Below are positions 33,319-42,422 of a DNA stretch of 64,000 nucleotides, piece by piece. This DNA is from Spirochaetae bacterium HGW-Spirochaetae-2 (GTDB lineage: Bacteria; Spirochaetota; Spirochaetia; Sphaerochaetales; Sphaerochaetaceae): assembly GCA_002839355.1 (NCBI GenBank), contig PGXW01000002.1:1-64000 (forward strand), in the 5' to 3' direction. The position numbers were made by a program, and so were the translations under genes. Every line of letters starts with the position of its first letter. The stretch's first letter is position 1. Below the pieces are notes generated by a model. It worked only from the letters and a program-made list of their open reading frames with translations, ran no database searches and was not told the DNA's origin.

Positions 33319-35086
33319 GGGGGGTATCCTCCTTCCCGATTTTCCAGTTGACCGATTGCTGGTATTCTCTCCACATATTTGCGTATAGCCCCTGCTTCTG
33401 TAATAATTCCTTATGGCTGCCCTGCTCGGCAATCCTGCCTGCGTCCATCACAATAATATTGTCGGCAGAGGTTACGCTCGTCAGGCGATGTGCGATCATG
33501 AGTACGGTCTTGCCTTTGGTCAGTTTCTTGAATGCCAGTTGGATCAGGTGTTCATTCTCCGGATCGGTGAAAGCTGTCGCCTCGTCGAGAATCACAATCG
33601 GAGCATTCTTCAAAATCGCACGCGCCAACACAATCCGTTGTTGCTCTCCCCCCGAAAGATAGGTGCCTTCCGTGCCGATCTTGGTATAAAGCCCATGGGG
33701 AAGCCGATCAATGATTTCGCGACACTGGGCCTGGTCCACGGCTTGATCGATTTCTCCCAGAGTCGCCGAGGGATTGCCGAATCTCAGATTTTCCCAAAGA
33801 GAAGTCTTGAACAGGTGCGTGTTCTGAAATACGAAGGAAATGTGCCCCATGAGTTCGGCGGGATCAATGTGTTTCACGTTGGTCTCACCGATAAGTACCG
33901 AGCCTTGATCAACATCCCAGAAACGGGGCACAAGACGAGCTATCGTGGTTTTACCGCTCCCGGAGGCTCCTACCAATGCAGTTGTCTTTCCTTCTTGGAT
34001 TTTTAAGCTGACAGTATCGACAGCCTTGTGCCGGGTTCCCGGATAGCAGAACGATACGTTATCGAACTGTATGCTATGACCTCTGATGGCTTTTGGCTCT
34101 ACCGGAACAGGCAGGGCGGGAAAATCCATGAGATGCTCGATACGATCGACAGCTTCACGCGCCTGTCCCAACGCCTGATTCAGATACATGCTGCGCATGA
34201 TGCTCTGTGAAAATACAGGAGTAAGCAACACATACAGAAAGAGATTCAGGATTGTCTGAGCGGTATTTCCCGTATGACTGATGATGATCAAGGCTATCGG
34301 CACGAGCAGGAAAACAAAGCTGTTGATGATCACCGTGTATGCCGACATGGGTTTTTCCCACATCCTTGTGTATCCGAATACCATGTGCTTATAGGCTATG
34401 ATGCACTTGTGGAAATTCTTGAAGGAAAAGACAGTCTGCTGAAATACCTTCACCACCGGGATACCCCGCACATACTCGACAGCTTCGGTATTCATGTTTT
34501 CCAGGGAAGTCATATAGCTTTCAAGGAAGTGCTTTCCCCGTTTGTTCATCATGAAACTCATGATGACAAAGGAAAAAAACACAGGAATAAGACATGCAAG
34601 CCCAAGTCTCCAGTCGAACACGAATATCAGTAACAGAACGGTAAGCGGCATCAGAATCGTTGCGGCAAGATCAGGCATCTGATGTGCCAAAAAACCGTGC
34701 GTGATACCGGCGTTGTCGTCGATGATCTTGCGTATGCGTCCGGTTGTCGTGCTATTGAAGAAACCAAGTGGCAAGGCGATGATCTTCGCCATGGCATACC
34801 TTCGCATATTGGTCTCAACCCTGAAAGCCGCCAAGTGTGAGAACGACAAGGCCATGAAATAGAACAGGATACTCGCTATGGCTGATCCAACTGCCCACCA
34901 TCCGTAGATGGCAATAGTCGTGTTCGATACATGAATTCCATGTGTGAACAATTCCCTGATTATGAACCAAAGCAGTACATACGGAACCATGGCTGCAATC
35001 GAACTCAATGCCGATACCACCAATGCCGCAGGAAGAAGAGCTTTTCTCCCCTCCATATATGTTTGCAATTTCCTTAACGTACTCAT
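33311..35086 (-). CDS. ABC exporter-type half transporter (first of a heterodimer)
   Basis: 591 residues with six membrane helices and an ATPase domain: Walker A GASGSGKTT, Q-loop VFQNTHLF, signature LSGGEQQRIV, Walker B IVILDEATAF and IAHRLT. Both halves of this pair retain the catalytic glutamate, unlike many heterodimeric exporters with one degenerate site. It is transcribed from downstream of a TetR gene and behind the iron-type palindrome at 35309. AAGGA is six bases from the ATG. The cargo is unknown; siderophore or haem movement is suggested by the context. Confidence 0.88.
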   Translation of the reverse strand: MSTLRKLQTYMEGRKALLPAALVVSALSSIAAMVPYVLLWFIIRELFTHGIHVSNTTIAIYGWWAVGSAIASILFYFMALSFSHLAAFRVETNMRRYAMAKIIALPLGFFNSTTTGRIRKIIDDNAGITHGFLAHQMPDLAATILMPLTVLLLIFVFDWRLGLACLIPVFFSFVIMSFMMNKRGKHFLESYMTSLENMNTEAVEYVRGIPVVKVFQQTVFSFKNFHKCIIAYKHMVFGYTRMWEKPMSAYTVIINSFVFLLVPIALIIISHTGNTAQTILNLFLYVLLTPVFSQSIMRSMYLNQALGQAREAVDRIEHLMDFPALPVPVEPKAIRGHSIQFDNVSFCYPGTRHKAVDTVSLKIQEGKTTALVGASGSGKTTIARLVPRFWDVDQGSVLIGETNVKHIDPAELMGHISFVFQNTHLFKTSLWENLRFGNPSATLGEIDQAVDQAQCREIIDRLPHGLYTKIGTEGTYLSGGEQQRIVLARAILKNAPIVILDEATAFTDPENEHLIQLAFKKLTKGKTVLMIAHRLTSVTSADNIIVMDAGRIAEQGSHKELLQKQGLYANMWREYQQSVNWKIGKEDTPHA

Positions 35087-35308
35087 GAATATCCTTCTCC
35101 ATCAATGTTGAAATACATGATTCCTCCGATTGCCATCACCATCTGGTGATGCCCTTGTCACTGTCGGACAATGCTACCTCCAAGCACGTCGTACGAAAAT
35201 ACAAACCGGGTTTCTCCGCGGCTTGCTTTCCCACGATCGACCTGGTGCCGATACCAACCGCTTCATCCTATTGTGATCGTCCCAATAGTACCCCTCCCCC
35301 TATTAATT

Positions 35309-35324
35309 GTTAGCTATAGCTAAC
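35309..35324. promoter_or_regulatory. DtxR-family-like palindrome upstream of the ABC pair
   Basis: GTTAGCTATAGCTAAC is a perfect 16-base palindrome. The same TTAGC-N4-GCTAA pattern precedes feoA at 44798-44813 and a partial copy precedes feoB. Such sites are typical of iron- or manganese-sensing DtxR/IdeR/MntR repressors. No dtxR gene is in the window. Confidence 0.7.
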
Positions 35325-35364
35325 TTCCATTCTAAAAAAAATACCCCCCCCTTACGGACGATGC

Positions 35365-35988
35365 TTAAAGATGACTGCATCTGCCAAATACGTTCAACCA
35401 GCCTCCAGTGTAGAATGTCACGATAAAATCCAGATTCCCCAGTGCTTCACCATGGCTCATGCCATGGCGGACCGGCTCCAACAGAGCGTTGATGTATCCC
35501 TCTGAAATGGTGTGGATTACGGTAGTGTCCAATCGCATGTTATCGTCTCTGCCTATCCCAAGTCTATCCAGATAAGCCAGCGTATGATTCACCTCATGCT
35601 TTACAAGCACATGGATGAAGTCGGAATGTGCCGAGCCGCCGGCACCGATCAGCAGGATTCTGAACAAGTCAAAATTCTTATAGATAAAATCATACACAAC
35701 CGCTAGATCTTCAATGGTTTTTTCATAGGTAATCTCTCGGATGATACTGTCGTTGGAATAATACGATTTGCTCAGCTCTGAGAATACACTCTCCACCTGC
35801 CCAGTCACAGGGGCAACAACTTCATCGAACAGAGCTTGCTTATCTTTGAAATACGTATAGATCGCCCCGGTTGTCATCCCGGCAGCCGACGCGATTCGCC
35901 GGAGCGACGCATCTTTGAATCCGTATTGAAGGAATTCCTGTCTTGCAGCTTGTATAATCCGATCTTGCACGCTTGGCCCTGTACCCAA
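35365..35988 (-). CDS. TetR-family transcriptional regulator
   Basis: 207 residues. The N-terminal HTH is VQDRIIQAARQEFLQYGF, ASLRRIASAAGMTTGAIYTYFKDKQALFDEV, split here into its two recognisable parts. The C-terminal ligand domain is divergent. A 17-base perfect palindrome lies immediately behind its own promoter (36008-36024), so it is very likely autoregulated. It probably also controls the ABC pair located downstream on the same strand. Confidence 0.9.
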   Translation of the reverse strand: MGTGPSVQDRIIQAARQEFLQYGFKDASLRRIASAAGMTTGAIYTYFKDKQALFDEVVAPVTGQVESVFSELSKSYYSNDSIIREITYEKTIEDLAVVYDFIYKNFDLFRILLIGAGGSAHSDFIHVLVKHEVNHTLAYLDRLGIGRDDNMRLDTTVIHTISEGYINALLEPVRHGMSHGEALGNLDFIVTFYTGGWLNVFGRCSHL

Positions 35989-36007
35989 GAAACTTGCCTC
36001 CCTCCTT

Positions 36008-36053
36008 ACATAACATTGTTATGTATTATCCGAAAGCAATGGTTTTTTGTCAA
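36008..36053 (-). promoter_or_regulatory. tetR promoter with TetR operator
   Basis: On the minus strand TTGACA (36048-36053) and GATAAT (36025-36030) are 17 bases apart, a near-consensus sigma-70 promoter. ACATAACATTGTTATGT (36008-36024), a perfect palindrome with a single central base, covers the transcription start, the classic arrangement for TetR self-repression. Confidence 0.85.
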
Positions 36054-36234
36054 TGCAGTTTGATAAGAATATGTACATTTGTTTTCTAGTGCCTCATTGA
36101 AGTAGCCAATTCGGCGCGCCAATGGTGAATCGGACATCGCCTAATTGGAGAAATCGATAAATCATTGCTATTCAAGCGCTTTTCCCCAGTTTCTCCCAAG
36201 TGTGCTAAAGTACATGAAAAGAGGATACCCACAT

Positions 36235-36666
36235 ATGCAGACAATCCGTATTGGTGTAAAACTCCACACACCAACCTTTATGCATCAACGACGACTTCGA
36301 ATCGGTGATTTTCTAATACTTCTGAGTTCGCTGTTGATCATCGGCATCATGACATACCAGGTCTATGTTATAGGTTTCACCCCTGCAGCTACCGTACGCA
36401 TAGAGTCTTGCAACGGAACTTTCCTCTATACACTGGATGAGAATAGAAATCTCCCGGTTGAAGGCCCTTTGGGAATCACTGAAGTAATCATTGAAGATAG
36501 GAAAGTACACGTATCTTCTTCCCCTTGCAGGAACCAGATAGCAGTTGCAGCAGATAAGATTTCGAAATCGGGGGAATGGCTGATCAACCTGCCGAACGGA
36601 GTATTCATTGTCATCGAAGGTGGAGAACCCTATGGGAATGGGGAGATAGACGATTTGGCATTTTAA
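36235..36666 (+). CDS. NusG domain II-type membrane-anchored protein
   Basis: 143 residues. One membrane helix (about residues 22-45) is followed by an exported domain of the NusG_II family: NLPVEGPLGITEVIIEDRK, VHVSSSPCRNQ and WLINLPNGVFIVIEGG. In the family the SPC..K.C...G...C.PN pattern normally carries three cysteines; here only the first remains (SPCRNQ), the others being replaced. Related proteins are often encoded next to ApbE/Rnf or heptaprenyl synthase component genes; that context is absent. GAGG ten bases before the ATG at 36235 decides the start; ATG 36214 is an alternative. Confidence 0.7.
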   Translation: MQTIRIGVKLHTPTFMHQRRLRIGDFLILLSSLLIIGIMTYQVYVIGFTPAATVRIESCNGTFLYTLDENRNLPVEGPLGITEVIIEDRKVHVSSSPCRNQIAVAADKISKSGEWLINLPNGVFIVIEGGEPYGNGEIDDLAF

Positions 36667-36998
36667 CCATCCCTGTCGGAAAACGACGGCCTGTAACTTC
36701 GCATGAAATTCATGACCACCGAAGGCTCTGGTCCTCAGTACTTGCCACAATGGTAACAGCAATGAAAATAGGATGTGGGCATACAGAGTTGGAGATTACA
36801 AAGGCTTGGAGCTTTATGCTGAGATCATCGCATTGTATCTGACGTATCACAGATCCCCCCCCACTGCCAGGAAAGAGAGATTTATTTTATTACCATATAG
36901 TTATTTATCTTTGATTTGCAAATGACTTGCATTTTCCTCTCAAAATATTGTATCCTGTACAGAATAATGGCCTTTGAGGCCATGAAGGAGTAATAGTC
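36667..36998. other. Intergenic region upstream of znuA-like gene
   Basis: About 330 bases; no credible gene. Near 36915-36945 the stretch TTTGCAAATGACTTGCA with inverted GCAA/TTGC halves lies about 60 bases before the metal-binding-protein gene and could be a metalloregulator site, but it is not a recognisable Zur box. Confidence 0.4.
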
Positions 36999-37922
36999 AT
37001 GCGTATGTATAGTAATAGATTCTGCTTAGCGATAATTCTATTCGCTATGGGAACACTCGTGTTTTCTGCTGGAACACAAGAATTTCCTGCTGCATCTGTG
37101 GAGGAGAAACCCACAGTTGTTGTCAGCATCCTCCCGCAACGATATTTTATAGAGCGTATCGGAGGAGACCTTGTCAACCTTCTGGTACTGGTGGGTGAAG
37201 GGCAAAGCCCACATACCTATGAACCTACACCCAGCCAAATGAGTCGATTGGCAAGCGCCGATATCTGGTTTCTATCCGGAACGGATTTTGAAATTGCTTT
37301 AGAATCCAAAATCCGCTCATTGTATCCGAATTTATCTATCGTTGATGGCACCGCAGGCGTAGCGTTCCGATTGATGGAGGCTCATGGTCATCATGAGGAA
37401 GATGACAATCATGGGCATGGCCACGATCAAACGGAAAACATCGACCGACACACATGGCTTGGTAAACAGCCTGCGTTGATCATGGCGGGCCACATAGCCG
37501 AACAACTTGCTCTTGAACTTCCTGCCAAAAGAGCGGTGATCGAGGCAAGACACCAGGAATTGATAATCGAAATCGAAGCGGTCTTCTCACAGCTTTCCGC
37601 ACAGCTATCCCCGTTACATGGTCGTACCATATTTGTGTATCACCCCGCTTTCGGATACTTCTTCGATGAATTCGGTATCATCCAAGAGGCTGTGGAGACA
37701 GGCGGTAAGGAACCGACGGCCAAAGTATTGACCGAACTCATCGAGAATGCCCGTCAAGAAAATGTGGCCGCGATCTTTGTCCAAAAACAATTTCCAGTGA
37801 ATGCGGCAAGAACCGTTGCGAATGCAGTCGGAGCCGAAGTTGTTGCACTTGATCCGCTCGACCCTGATTGGATTGAAAATGTGAAGAATATCGGAAAGGC
37901 TTTGCTGGATTCGACTCATTGA
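36999..37922 (+). CDS. znuA: Zinc/manganese-type ABC substrate-binding protein (ZnuA-like)
   Basis: 307 residues with a signal peptide ending near VFSAGTQE. It belongs to cluster A-I metal-binding proteins: VVVSILPQRYFIERIGGD, the metal His in GEGQSPHTYEPTPSQ, a His/Asp-rich loop (HGHHEEDDNHGHGHD at about 128-143), the second His in RHTWLG, the third in VYHPAFGYFFDEF and an Asp near the end. The acidic His loop is characteristic of zinc-specific members. It collects Zn(II) in the periplasm. No znuB or znuC gene lies nearby, so the protein must use a transporter encoded elsewhere. AAGGAG precedes the ATG. Confidence 0.88.
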   Translation: MRMYSNRFCLAIILFAMGTLVFSAGTQEFPAASVEEKPTVVVSILPQRYFIERIGGDLVNLLVLVGEGQSPHTYEPTPSQMSRLASADIWFLSGTDFEIALESKIRSLYPNLSIVDGTAGVAFRLMEAHGHHEEDDNHGHGHDQTENIDRHTWLGKQPALIMAGHIAEQLALELPAKRAVIEARHQELIIEIEAVFSQLSAQLSPLHGRTIFVYHPAFGYFFDEFGIIQEAVETGGKEPTAKVLTELIENARQENVAAIFVQKQFPVNAARTVANAVGAEVVALDPLDPDWIENVKNIGKALLDSTH

Positions 37923-37941
37923 TTTTTATCCGGGATGTGGT

Positions 37942-37968
37942 GGGGTTGGGATGTCGTATCCCAATCCC
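37942..37968. terminator. Terminator-like hairpin between convergent genes
   Basis: TTGGGAT and ATCCCAA pair, extended by GGG/CCC with a one-base bulge. It lies between the znuA-like stop and the end of the 38048-38659 gene. Confidence 0.55.
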
Positions 37969-38047
37969 GTATATCCTGATGGACACTCAAACCGGTTCTT
38001 GGCTTAACAGTGGAAATCTCGTTGTACGTATCAGAGTTCATTACAAA

Positions 38048-38659
38048 CTAAAGCCAGCATAGGTTTTCTCGGTCAGTCTTGTTTGTTTTGGGTGGTTGGG
38101 GATAGAGCTCCCTCTGCTGTTCCATGGTGAATATCCTGTAGTGGGGATCATATAGCTCTCGATACCGGCTGCTGTGATTCAACGCCCACGATCCCTTCTC
38201 CAACGCCATCAGGATAAGTTCAGAATCTTTCCAGAAATCTTGTATAAATTCGCGTTTCATATCGAGGACTTCCAGAATGCAGCACCATGTCTGCTTCCAG
38301 ATTCCCACATCTGGATTCTTGAACGCTGAAGCACCGGCAAGAAAAGCCGAAAAGTAATTCCCTTCGTCAATGATTCCATCAATCACCAAGTCCATGGGAA
38401 TTCGGCAGAAACAGATCCCCATCCCGCAGGGTTCCACAGTTCTGCAGCCACGGGTCTTCATGGCTTCCAATTCGTATTTGAAGCTTTCCCGTGCCTTTTC
38501 CGGGTCAAACAAGAGGTGCTCCGGTCCGAACGCATCCTGGAAAAAGCTCTTATAAATATCAACAAGAGATAGAAAAGGATACCGTTCCAATTGGTACTTC
38601 AGTACCCTGAGAACATCCATTTCAAAATCATTCGGTGCCTGTTCGTTTCTCTGCATCAT
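38048..38659 (-). CDS. Conserved-looking hypothetical protein in iron-uptake operon
   Basis: 203 residues, soluble, Trp/Phe/Tyr-rich. Motifs such as LVDIYKSFFQDAFGPEHLL, CRTVEPCGMGICFCRIP and WKQTWCCILEVL are visible; seven cysteines are present. I do not recognise the family. It is the last gene of the operon, nine bases after the siderophore-type ATPase gene, so it may act after uptake, for example on the imported iron compound (inference). Confidence 0.65.
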   Translation of the reverse strand: MMQRNEQAPNDFEMDVLRVLKYQLERYPFLSLVDIYKSFFQDAFGPEHLLFDPEKARESFKYELEAMKTRGCRTVEPCGMGICFCRIPMDLVIDGIIDEGNYFSAFLAGASAFKNPDVGIWKQTWCCILEVLDMKREFIQDFWKDSELILMALEKGSWALNHSSRYRELYDPHYRIFTMEQQRELYPQPPKTNKTDRENLCWL

Positions 38660-38668
38660 CGTCCTTCT

Positions 38669-39421
38669 TCATAGGGGAACGACCAAAGGGTATCCTCCGG
38701 CCTCCACCACACTGACTGGCATATCATATACCTCCCGAATATTTTCGGGTGTTATGATACTCCTGTCTCCGGCTGAACAGATGCAGCCGTCTTTAAGGAG
38801 AAGGAATTTGTCTGAATATCTTATGGCAAGATTGATGTCATGCATCGTCATGACTGCAGCCCTGGGATGGTTGTGAATTATGTGCCCCAGCTTCTCCATG
38901 AGTCGATATTGATTGCGAATATCGAGACTGCCTGTCGGCTCATCCAAGAGAATCACCCTGGGGTCCTGTGCCAGGGCACGAACTATCTGGACCAGTTGGA
39001 ATTCGCCCCCGCTCAGCTCATCGACATACCGCAGCGAGATATCCCCAATCCCCAGCATGTCGATGGCTTCTTCAACCTTCCTGTAATCATCCTGTGTGGG
39101 ACTCCACCGGAAGTACGGCTTCCGGCCGAGCAGTATCAGGTCATATACCGTCATCCTGGAAATATCTCCCCGTTGCGGTACCCACCCTATTCTCCGCGCA
39201 ATGTCTACGGGTCGCATATCTCTGGTATCGATACCGTCTAGCCACACGGCTCCTCCCTGGGGAGACAGGATATGGTTGAGACATTTTAGGAGTGTGGTCT
39301 TCCCGGCACCGTTTCTCCCAAGGATGGTAAACACTTCTCCTTCCACAACGGCGAAGGAGACATCCTTGATAACGGATACGCTTTTATAGTGAAAGTCCAC
39401 TCCCTGTATACGTAGAATCAT
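38669..39421 (-). CDS. Siderophore/haem/cobalamin-type ABC importer ATPase (FecE-like)
   Basis: 250 residues. Walker [16 protein letters not shown]-loop WVPQRG, signature [15 protein letters not shown], Walker [13 protein letters not shown], switch [10 protein letters not shown]. The HDINLA ending is typical of FecE/FhuC/BtuD ATPases. It starts with an ATGA overlap with the permease stop, so translation is coupled. It powers the importer encoded at 39418-41658. Confidence 0.92.
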   Translation of the reverse strand: MILRIQGVDFHYKSVSVIKDVSFAVVEGEVFTILGRNGAGKTTLLKCLNHILSPQGGAVWLDGIDTRDMRPVDIARRIGWVPQRGDISRMTVYDLILLGRKPYFRWSPTQDDYRKVEEAIDMLGIGDISLRYVDELSGGEFQLVQIVRALAQDPRVILLDEPTGSLDIRNQYRLMEKLGHIIHNHPRAAVMTMHDINLAIRYSDKFLLLKDGCICSAGDRSIITPENIREVYDMPVSVVEAGGYPLVVPL

Positions 39422-40509
39422 CTATTACGTCCTACAACAAGAAGATAGATGAACAACGGCCCGCCAAACAAGGAGGTCAGTATGCCGACCGGGAGGATCA
39501 TCGGAGACAGGATCGTCCTCGCAACCGTATCGGCCGCCAATAGGATGGAGGCTCCTATGAGCGGAGATGCGACCAATAGGAAACGATGGTCTCCTCCGAG
39601 GAGCCTTCTCGCTATATGCGGCCCGAGAAGTCCGATGAATGCTATCGTACCGAAGAAAGAGACTATCACAGCAGATAAAACCGACGCCACAGCCATACCG
39701 ATAATCCGGACCACCCCGGTCCTTACTCCAAGTCCCCTTGCCGAGTCCTCTCCGGTATCCATGGCATTGAAATCCCAACGGTAGAAAGAACAAATCGCAG
39801 TCAAAGGAAACAGTACCAATGCTATGATGGAGAGAATATGCCAATTCGCACGGCCAAGATCTCCAAAAGTCCATGAAACGATACTAGCCAGTTGGATGGA
39901 ATCCGCAAGATACTGCATCAGCGTGAGACCCGCCGAAAAAATCGAACCGATCGCTATTCCCGCAAGCACCATGCTCTCTGCCGATATCTTTGTCAGAACT
40001 GTAAGAAACAGTATGGCCATAGTGGAAATCAATGAGAACATGAACGCCGACATGGCAACAGTGAAGAAATCATCTATAATGATGGTGGAGGTGGTTGTGG
40101 TCCCGGCACCAAAGAATACTATGGCGAAGGAAGCACCGAACGCAGCGGCACTGGACAACCCCAGCGTGTAGGGGGATGCAAGGGGATTCCGGAGAATAGA
40201 CTGCATGACGGTACCGGATAGTGATAATCCCGCCCCGACAAGGATGGCGGCCACAACCCTGGGCATCCTCACGTCCCAGACAATCCTTCCGGAACCCATC
40301 CGATCAAACCGAAGGATACTTGATACCACTTCGTTGAAGGGTATCCTGATAGTCCCTGTACTGGTTGCAACGACACCAAGGACGAAGAGCAACACCCCTA
40401 TGACAACTAGGAAGATGACTTTCTTCCTGATATACCCTTTATAGAGTGTGTGCATGGAACCAATAGCGGACCTAGGCGAAGGTCCGCTTCCATTCGCATA
40501 TTCTATCAT
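39418..40509 (-). CDS. Siderophore-type ABC importer permease (FecCD family)
   Basis: 363 residues with about ten membrane helices. Family motifs: RMPRVVAAILVGAGLSLSGTVMQSILRNPLASPYTLG, given here as RMPRVVAAILVGAGLSLSG and LRNPLASPYTLGLSSAAAFG, and the ATPase-contact loop FIGLLGPHIARRLLGGDHR. It forms the homodimeric inner-membrane pore. Its ATG follows the TGA of the binding-protein gene directly. An internal ATG (MHTLYKGY) could also serve as the start. Confidence 0.92.
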   Translation of the reverse strand: MIEYANGSGPSPRSAIGSMHTLYKGYIRKKVIFLVVIGVLLFVLGVVATSTGTIRIPFNEVVSSILRFDRMGSGRIVWDVRMPRVVAAILVGAGLSLSGTVMQSILRNPLASPYTLGLSSAAAFGASFAIVFFGAGTTTTSTIIIDDFFTVAMSAFMFSLISTMAILFLTVLTKISAESMVLAGIAIGSIFSAGLTLMQYLADSIQLASIVSWTFGDLGRANWHILSIIALVLFPLTAICSFYRWDFNAMDTGEDSARGLGVRTGVVRIIGMAVASVLSAVIVSFFGTIAFIGLLGPHIARRLLGGDHRFLLVASPLIGASILLAADTVARTILSPMILPVGILTSLFGGPLFIYLLVVGRNR

Positions 40510-41658
40510 TCAGTTGAACCAATCCACTTGTTCAGGGGCCGCTTTCTGTTGGTCACAAACAGTGGCGAAATCAAGCGTAACACCAAAGAACATATCCCAT
40601 ATCTCCTCGGCCTTCTCCGGGATGGTCATGTCGGCATACTGGTCCGGATATAGGACTTTCCCGACAAAATAGACATTGATCAGCTGGTTCTCCCAGTTTG
40701 TCCCGTAGTATTTGTATACGAAGGTAGTATACACGTCATGATTCTTGAATGCGGGGACCAGCTCCTCCAGTACCTTCCGATTGTCCATGAATCCGGTCTT
40801 GGACAACTTGACATTCGCAGCGTCAATGAAGATGAAATCGGGTGCGGCAGCTATCAAATCCTCCAGAGAGGTCATGTAGGGCTGCATATTCCCGGTTGGA
40901 TTGGTGGGCATGACATTATCGGACCCTGTCAGATCGAAGGGAAGAAAATCTCCGGTTGTGCGAAGCAGGTCAGCCGGTCCATAGAACATCATTCCCCCAG
41001 CATAAACACGTTTTGGAGTCTCTACTTCTCGGGTTCTCCGTTCGATATCCGCCAAGGATGCTTGAATACCACCTACCAACTCCCTGGCCCTCTCTTCTTG
41101 CCCCAAGATTCTGCCCAGCTTGATCAGTTGGCCATAGAAAAGGTCTGTTTCATACAATTCAATATCGACATTCACTCCAAAAACAGGAATACCCAAGGTA
41201 TTCTGTAGCTGGTCGAGCTTATTGATATCCACAGCCGAGGATATGATCAGGTCAGGAGCCGCGGCGATGATTCCCTCATGATTCTCCGCACTCCCGATGC
41301 TTGGCAACCCACGCAGATTGGGGAACGCGATCCGATAAGTCGCCAACGGAAAAAAATCATACAAGGTCTTTTCCCTGCCGTGTCCGACGTCCTCAACCGC
41401 AATGATCTTGTCCGTAGCGTCAAGGTAGCTTACCAGTCTCAGTGAACCCGCATCCAGAGCAATGACTTTATTGACATTGCTTGGAATCGTAACGCTCCGT
41501 CCCCTCATATCGGTGACTGTGTCATATTCCCGTGTTGCTGAAGTTTCCTGTTGGGGTGCAGCGAGAAGCCCTGTCATACTTAATAGAAGCGCAAGAGTGA
41601 AAACAAGAGCCTTCGATGAACTTCGGAAATAGCAGCCATAGCCGTTGGTATTAGACAT
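40510..41658 (-). CDS. Iron-compound ABC transporter substrate-binding protein
   Basis: 382 residues with a signal segment (SSKALVFTLALLLSMTG, then LLAAPQQE). The mature part is a type III periplasmic binding protein: DMRGRSVTIPSNVNKVIAL, then IIAAAPDLIISS and DLIAAAPDFIFIDAANV, the paired beta strands of FecB/BtuF-like proteins. The ligand, presumably a ferric siderophore, haem or cobalamin, cannot be told. The start at 41658 follows GGAGGGG. First gene of a four-gene operon with permease, ATPase and the 203-residue hypothetical protein. Confidence 0.9.
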   Translation of the reverse strand: MSNTNGYGCYFRSSSKALVFTLALLLSMTGLLAAPQQETSATREYDTVTDMRGRSVTIPSNVNKVIALDAGSLRLVSYLDATDKIIAVEDVGHGREKTLYDFFPLATYRIAFPNLRGLPSIGSAENHEGIIAAAPDLIISSAVDINKLDQLQNTLGIPVFGVNVDIELYETDLFYGQLIKLGRILGQEERARELVGGIQASLADIERRTREVETPKRVYAGGMMFYGPADLLRTTGDFLPFDLTGSDNVMPTNPTGNMQPYMTSLEDLIAAAPDFIFIDAANVKLSKTGFMDNRKVLEELVPAFKNHDVYTTFVYKYYGTNWENQLINVYFVGKVLYPDQYADMTIPEKAEEIWDMFFGVTLDFATVCDQQKAAPEQVDWFN

Positions 41659-42271
41659 ACACCCCTCCAAATTATCAATTGTCGGCACTGCCATGACGAA
41701 CCACTGGCAGATCGCATTCGAACACTATAGTAACACGTTTCTTTTTATACGTGCCACTGTTGTCAGGATACTATTTCGCCTTGGCCGGGTCAATACCTCA
41801 TCCCTTTCCATTTCGGAATATTTTTCCTTTCACCAAACTTCTATGGAGTTAATCCGATACAACGAAGGTTACCACATACGGGGAGCAAACCAGAAACATA
41901 AAGGAAATGTCATGGTTTGAGGACAACGGGGCATGGACCCTTCAGCATGACAGACCGGCCGAATATTACCATTGAACGCCTTCCTACCAGTAATGATTCA
42001 GTAAGTGGTAGCCGCGGAAAAATGAGCGGGTCCAATACTGGGGACGCCCCTATACCTCTTCATTCAATCGAGTTTACGTCTTGTATGATCCTCGGGTGCT
42101 TCAAGAGTCTTCATCGGAAAAATCTATCGCATACGTCAGGGATCCCCACTCTTCAAGTTACTATTCCAACAATTGCTTTCAATTACATTCCCACAGATTC
42201 GCCGGAGCCTGTGGATCTCCAGAAACCTGATAGGGTGGGCATACAATCTTTAGATACAAGGCCTTCGGCAA
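41659..42271. other. Intergenic region between iron importer and feo operon
   Basis: About 610 bases without a supported gene. Frames at 41645-41920 and 41917-42492 lack ribosome-binding sites and the latter runs antisense through the end of the feo operon. It must carry the promoter of the iron importer; no iron-type palindrome was found in it. Confidence 0.45.
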
Positions 42272-42421
42272 CTACTTCTTATTGTCGCAGTTCTCTGATA
42301 TATGGCAGCAAGAGCAGCTTGTGCAGGCACCACCTCTCTTCTTGTTTCGATGGAGATAGAGTAATACCGCCACAATCAGAGCCACAACCACCGAACCTAC
42401 AAGGAAATCTGCAGCACTCAT
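42272..42421 (-). CDS. FeoB-associated Cys-rich membrane protein (49 residues)
   Basis: A gene too short to be obvious: 49 residues with one membrane helix (FLVGSVVVALIVAVLLYL), a basic stretch (HRNKKRGG) and then ACTSCSCCHISENC with five cysteines. This is the layout of the FeoB-associated Cys-rich family found after feoB in Gram-positive and other bacteria. Its ATG lies one base after the feoB stop (TAG-T-ATG) and the end of feoB supplies GAGGAGGTGG as ribosome-binding site, so translation is coupled. It probably helps FeoB in ferrous iron uptake, in the place of FeoC. Confidence 0.85.
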   Translation of the reverse strand: MSAADFLVGSVVVALIVAVLLYLHRNKKRGGACTSCSCCHISENCDNKK

Positions 42422-42422
42422 A

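Noticed and set aside
38048-38659. Assignment of the operon-end protein to a haem-degrading or siderophore-reductase family
   Set aside because: I see no haem- or flavin-binding motif, so it stays hypothetical.
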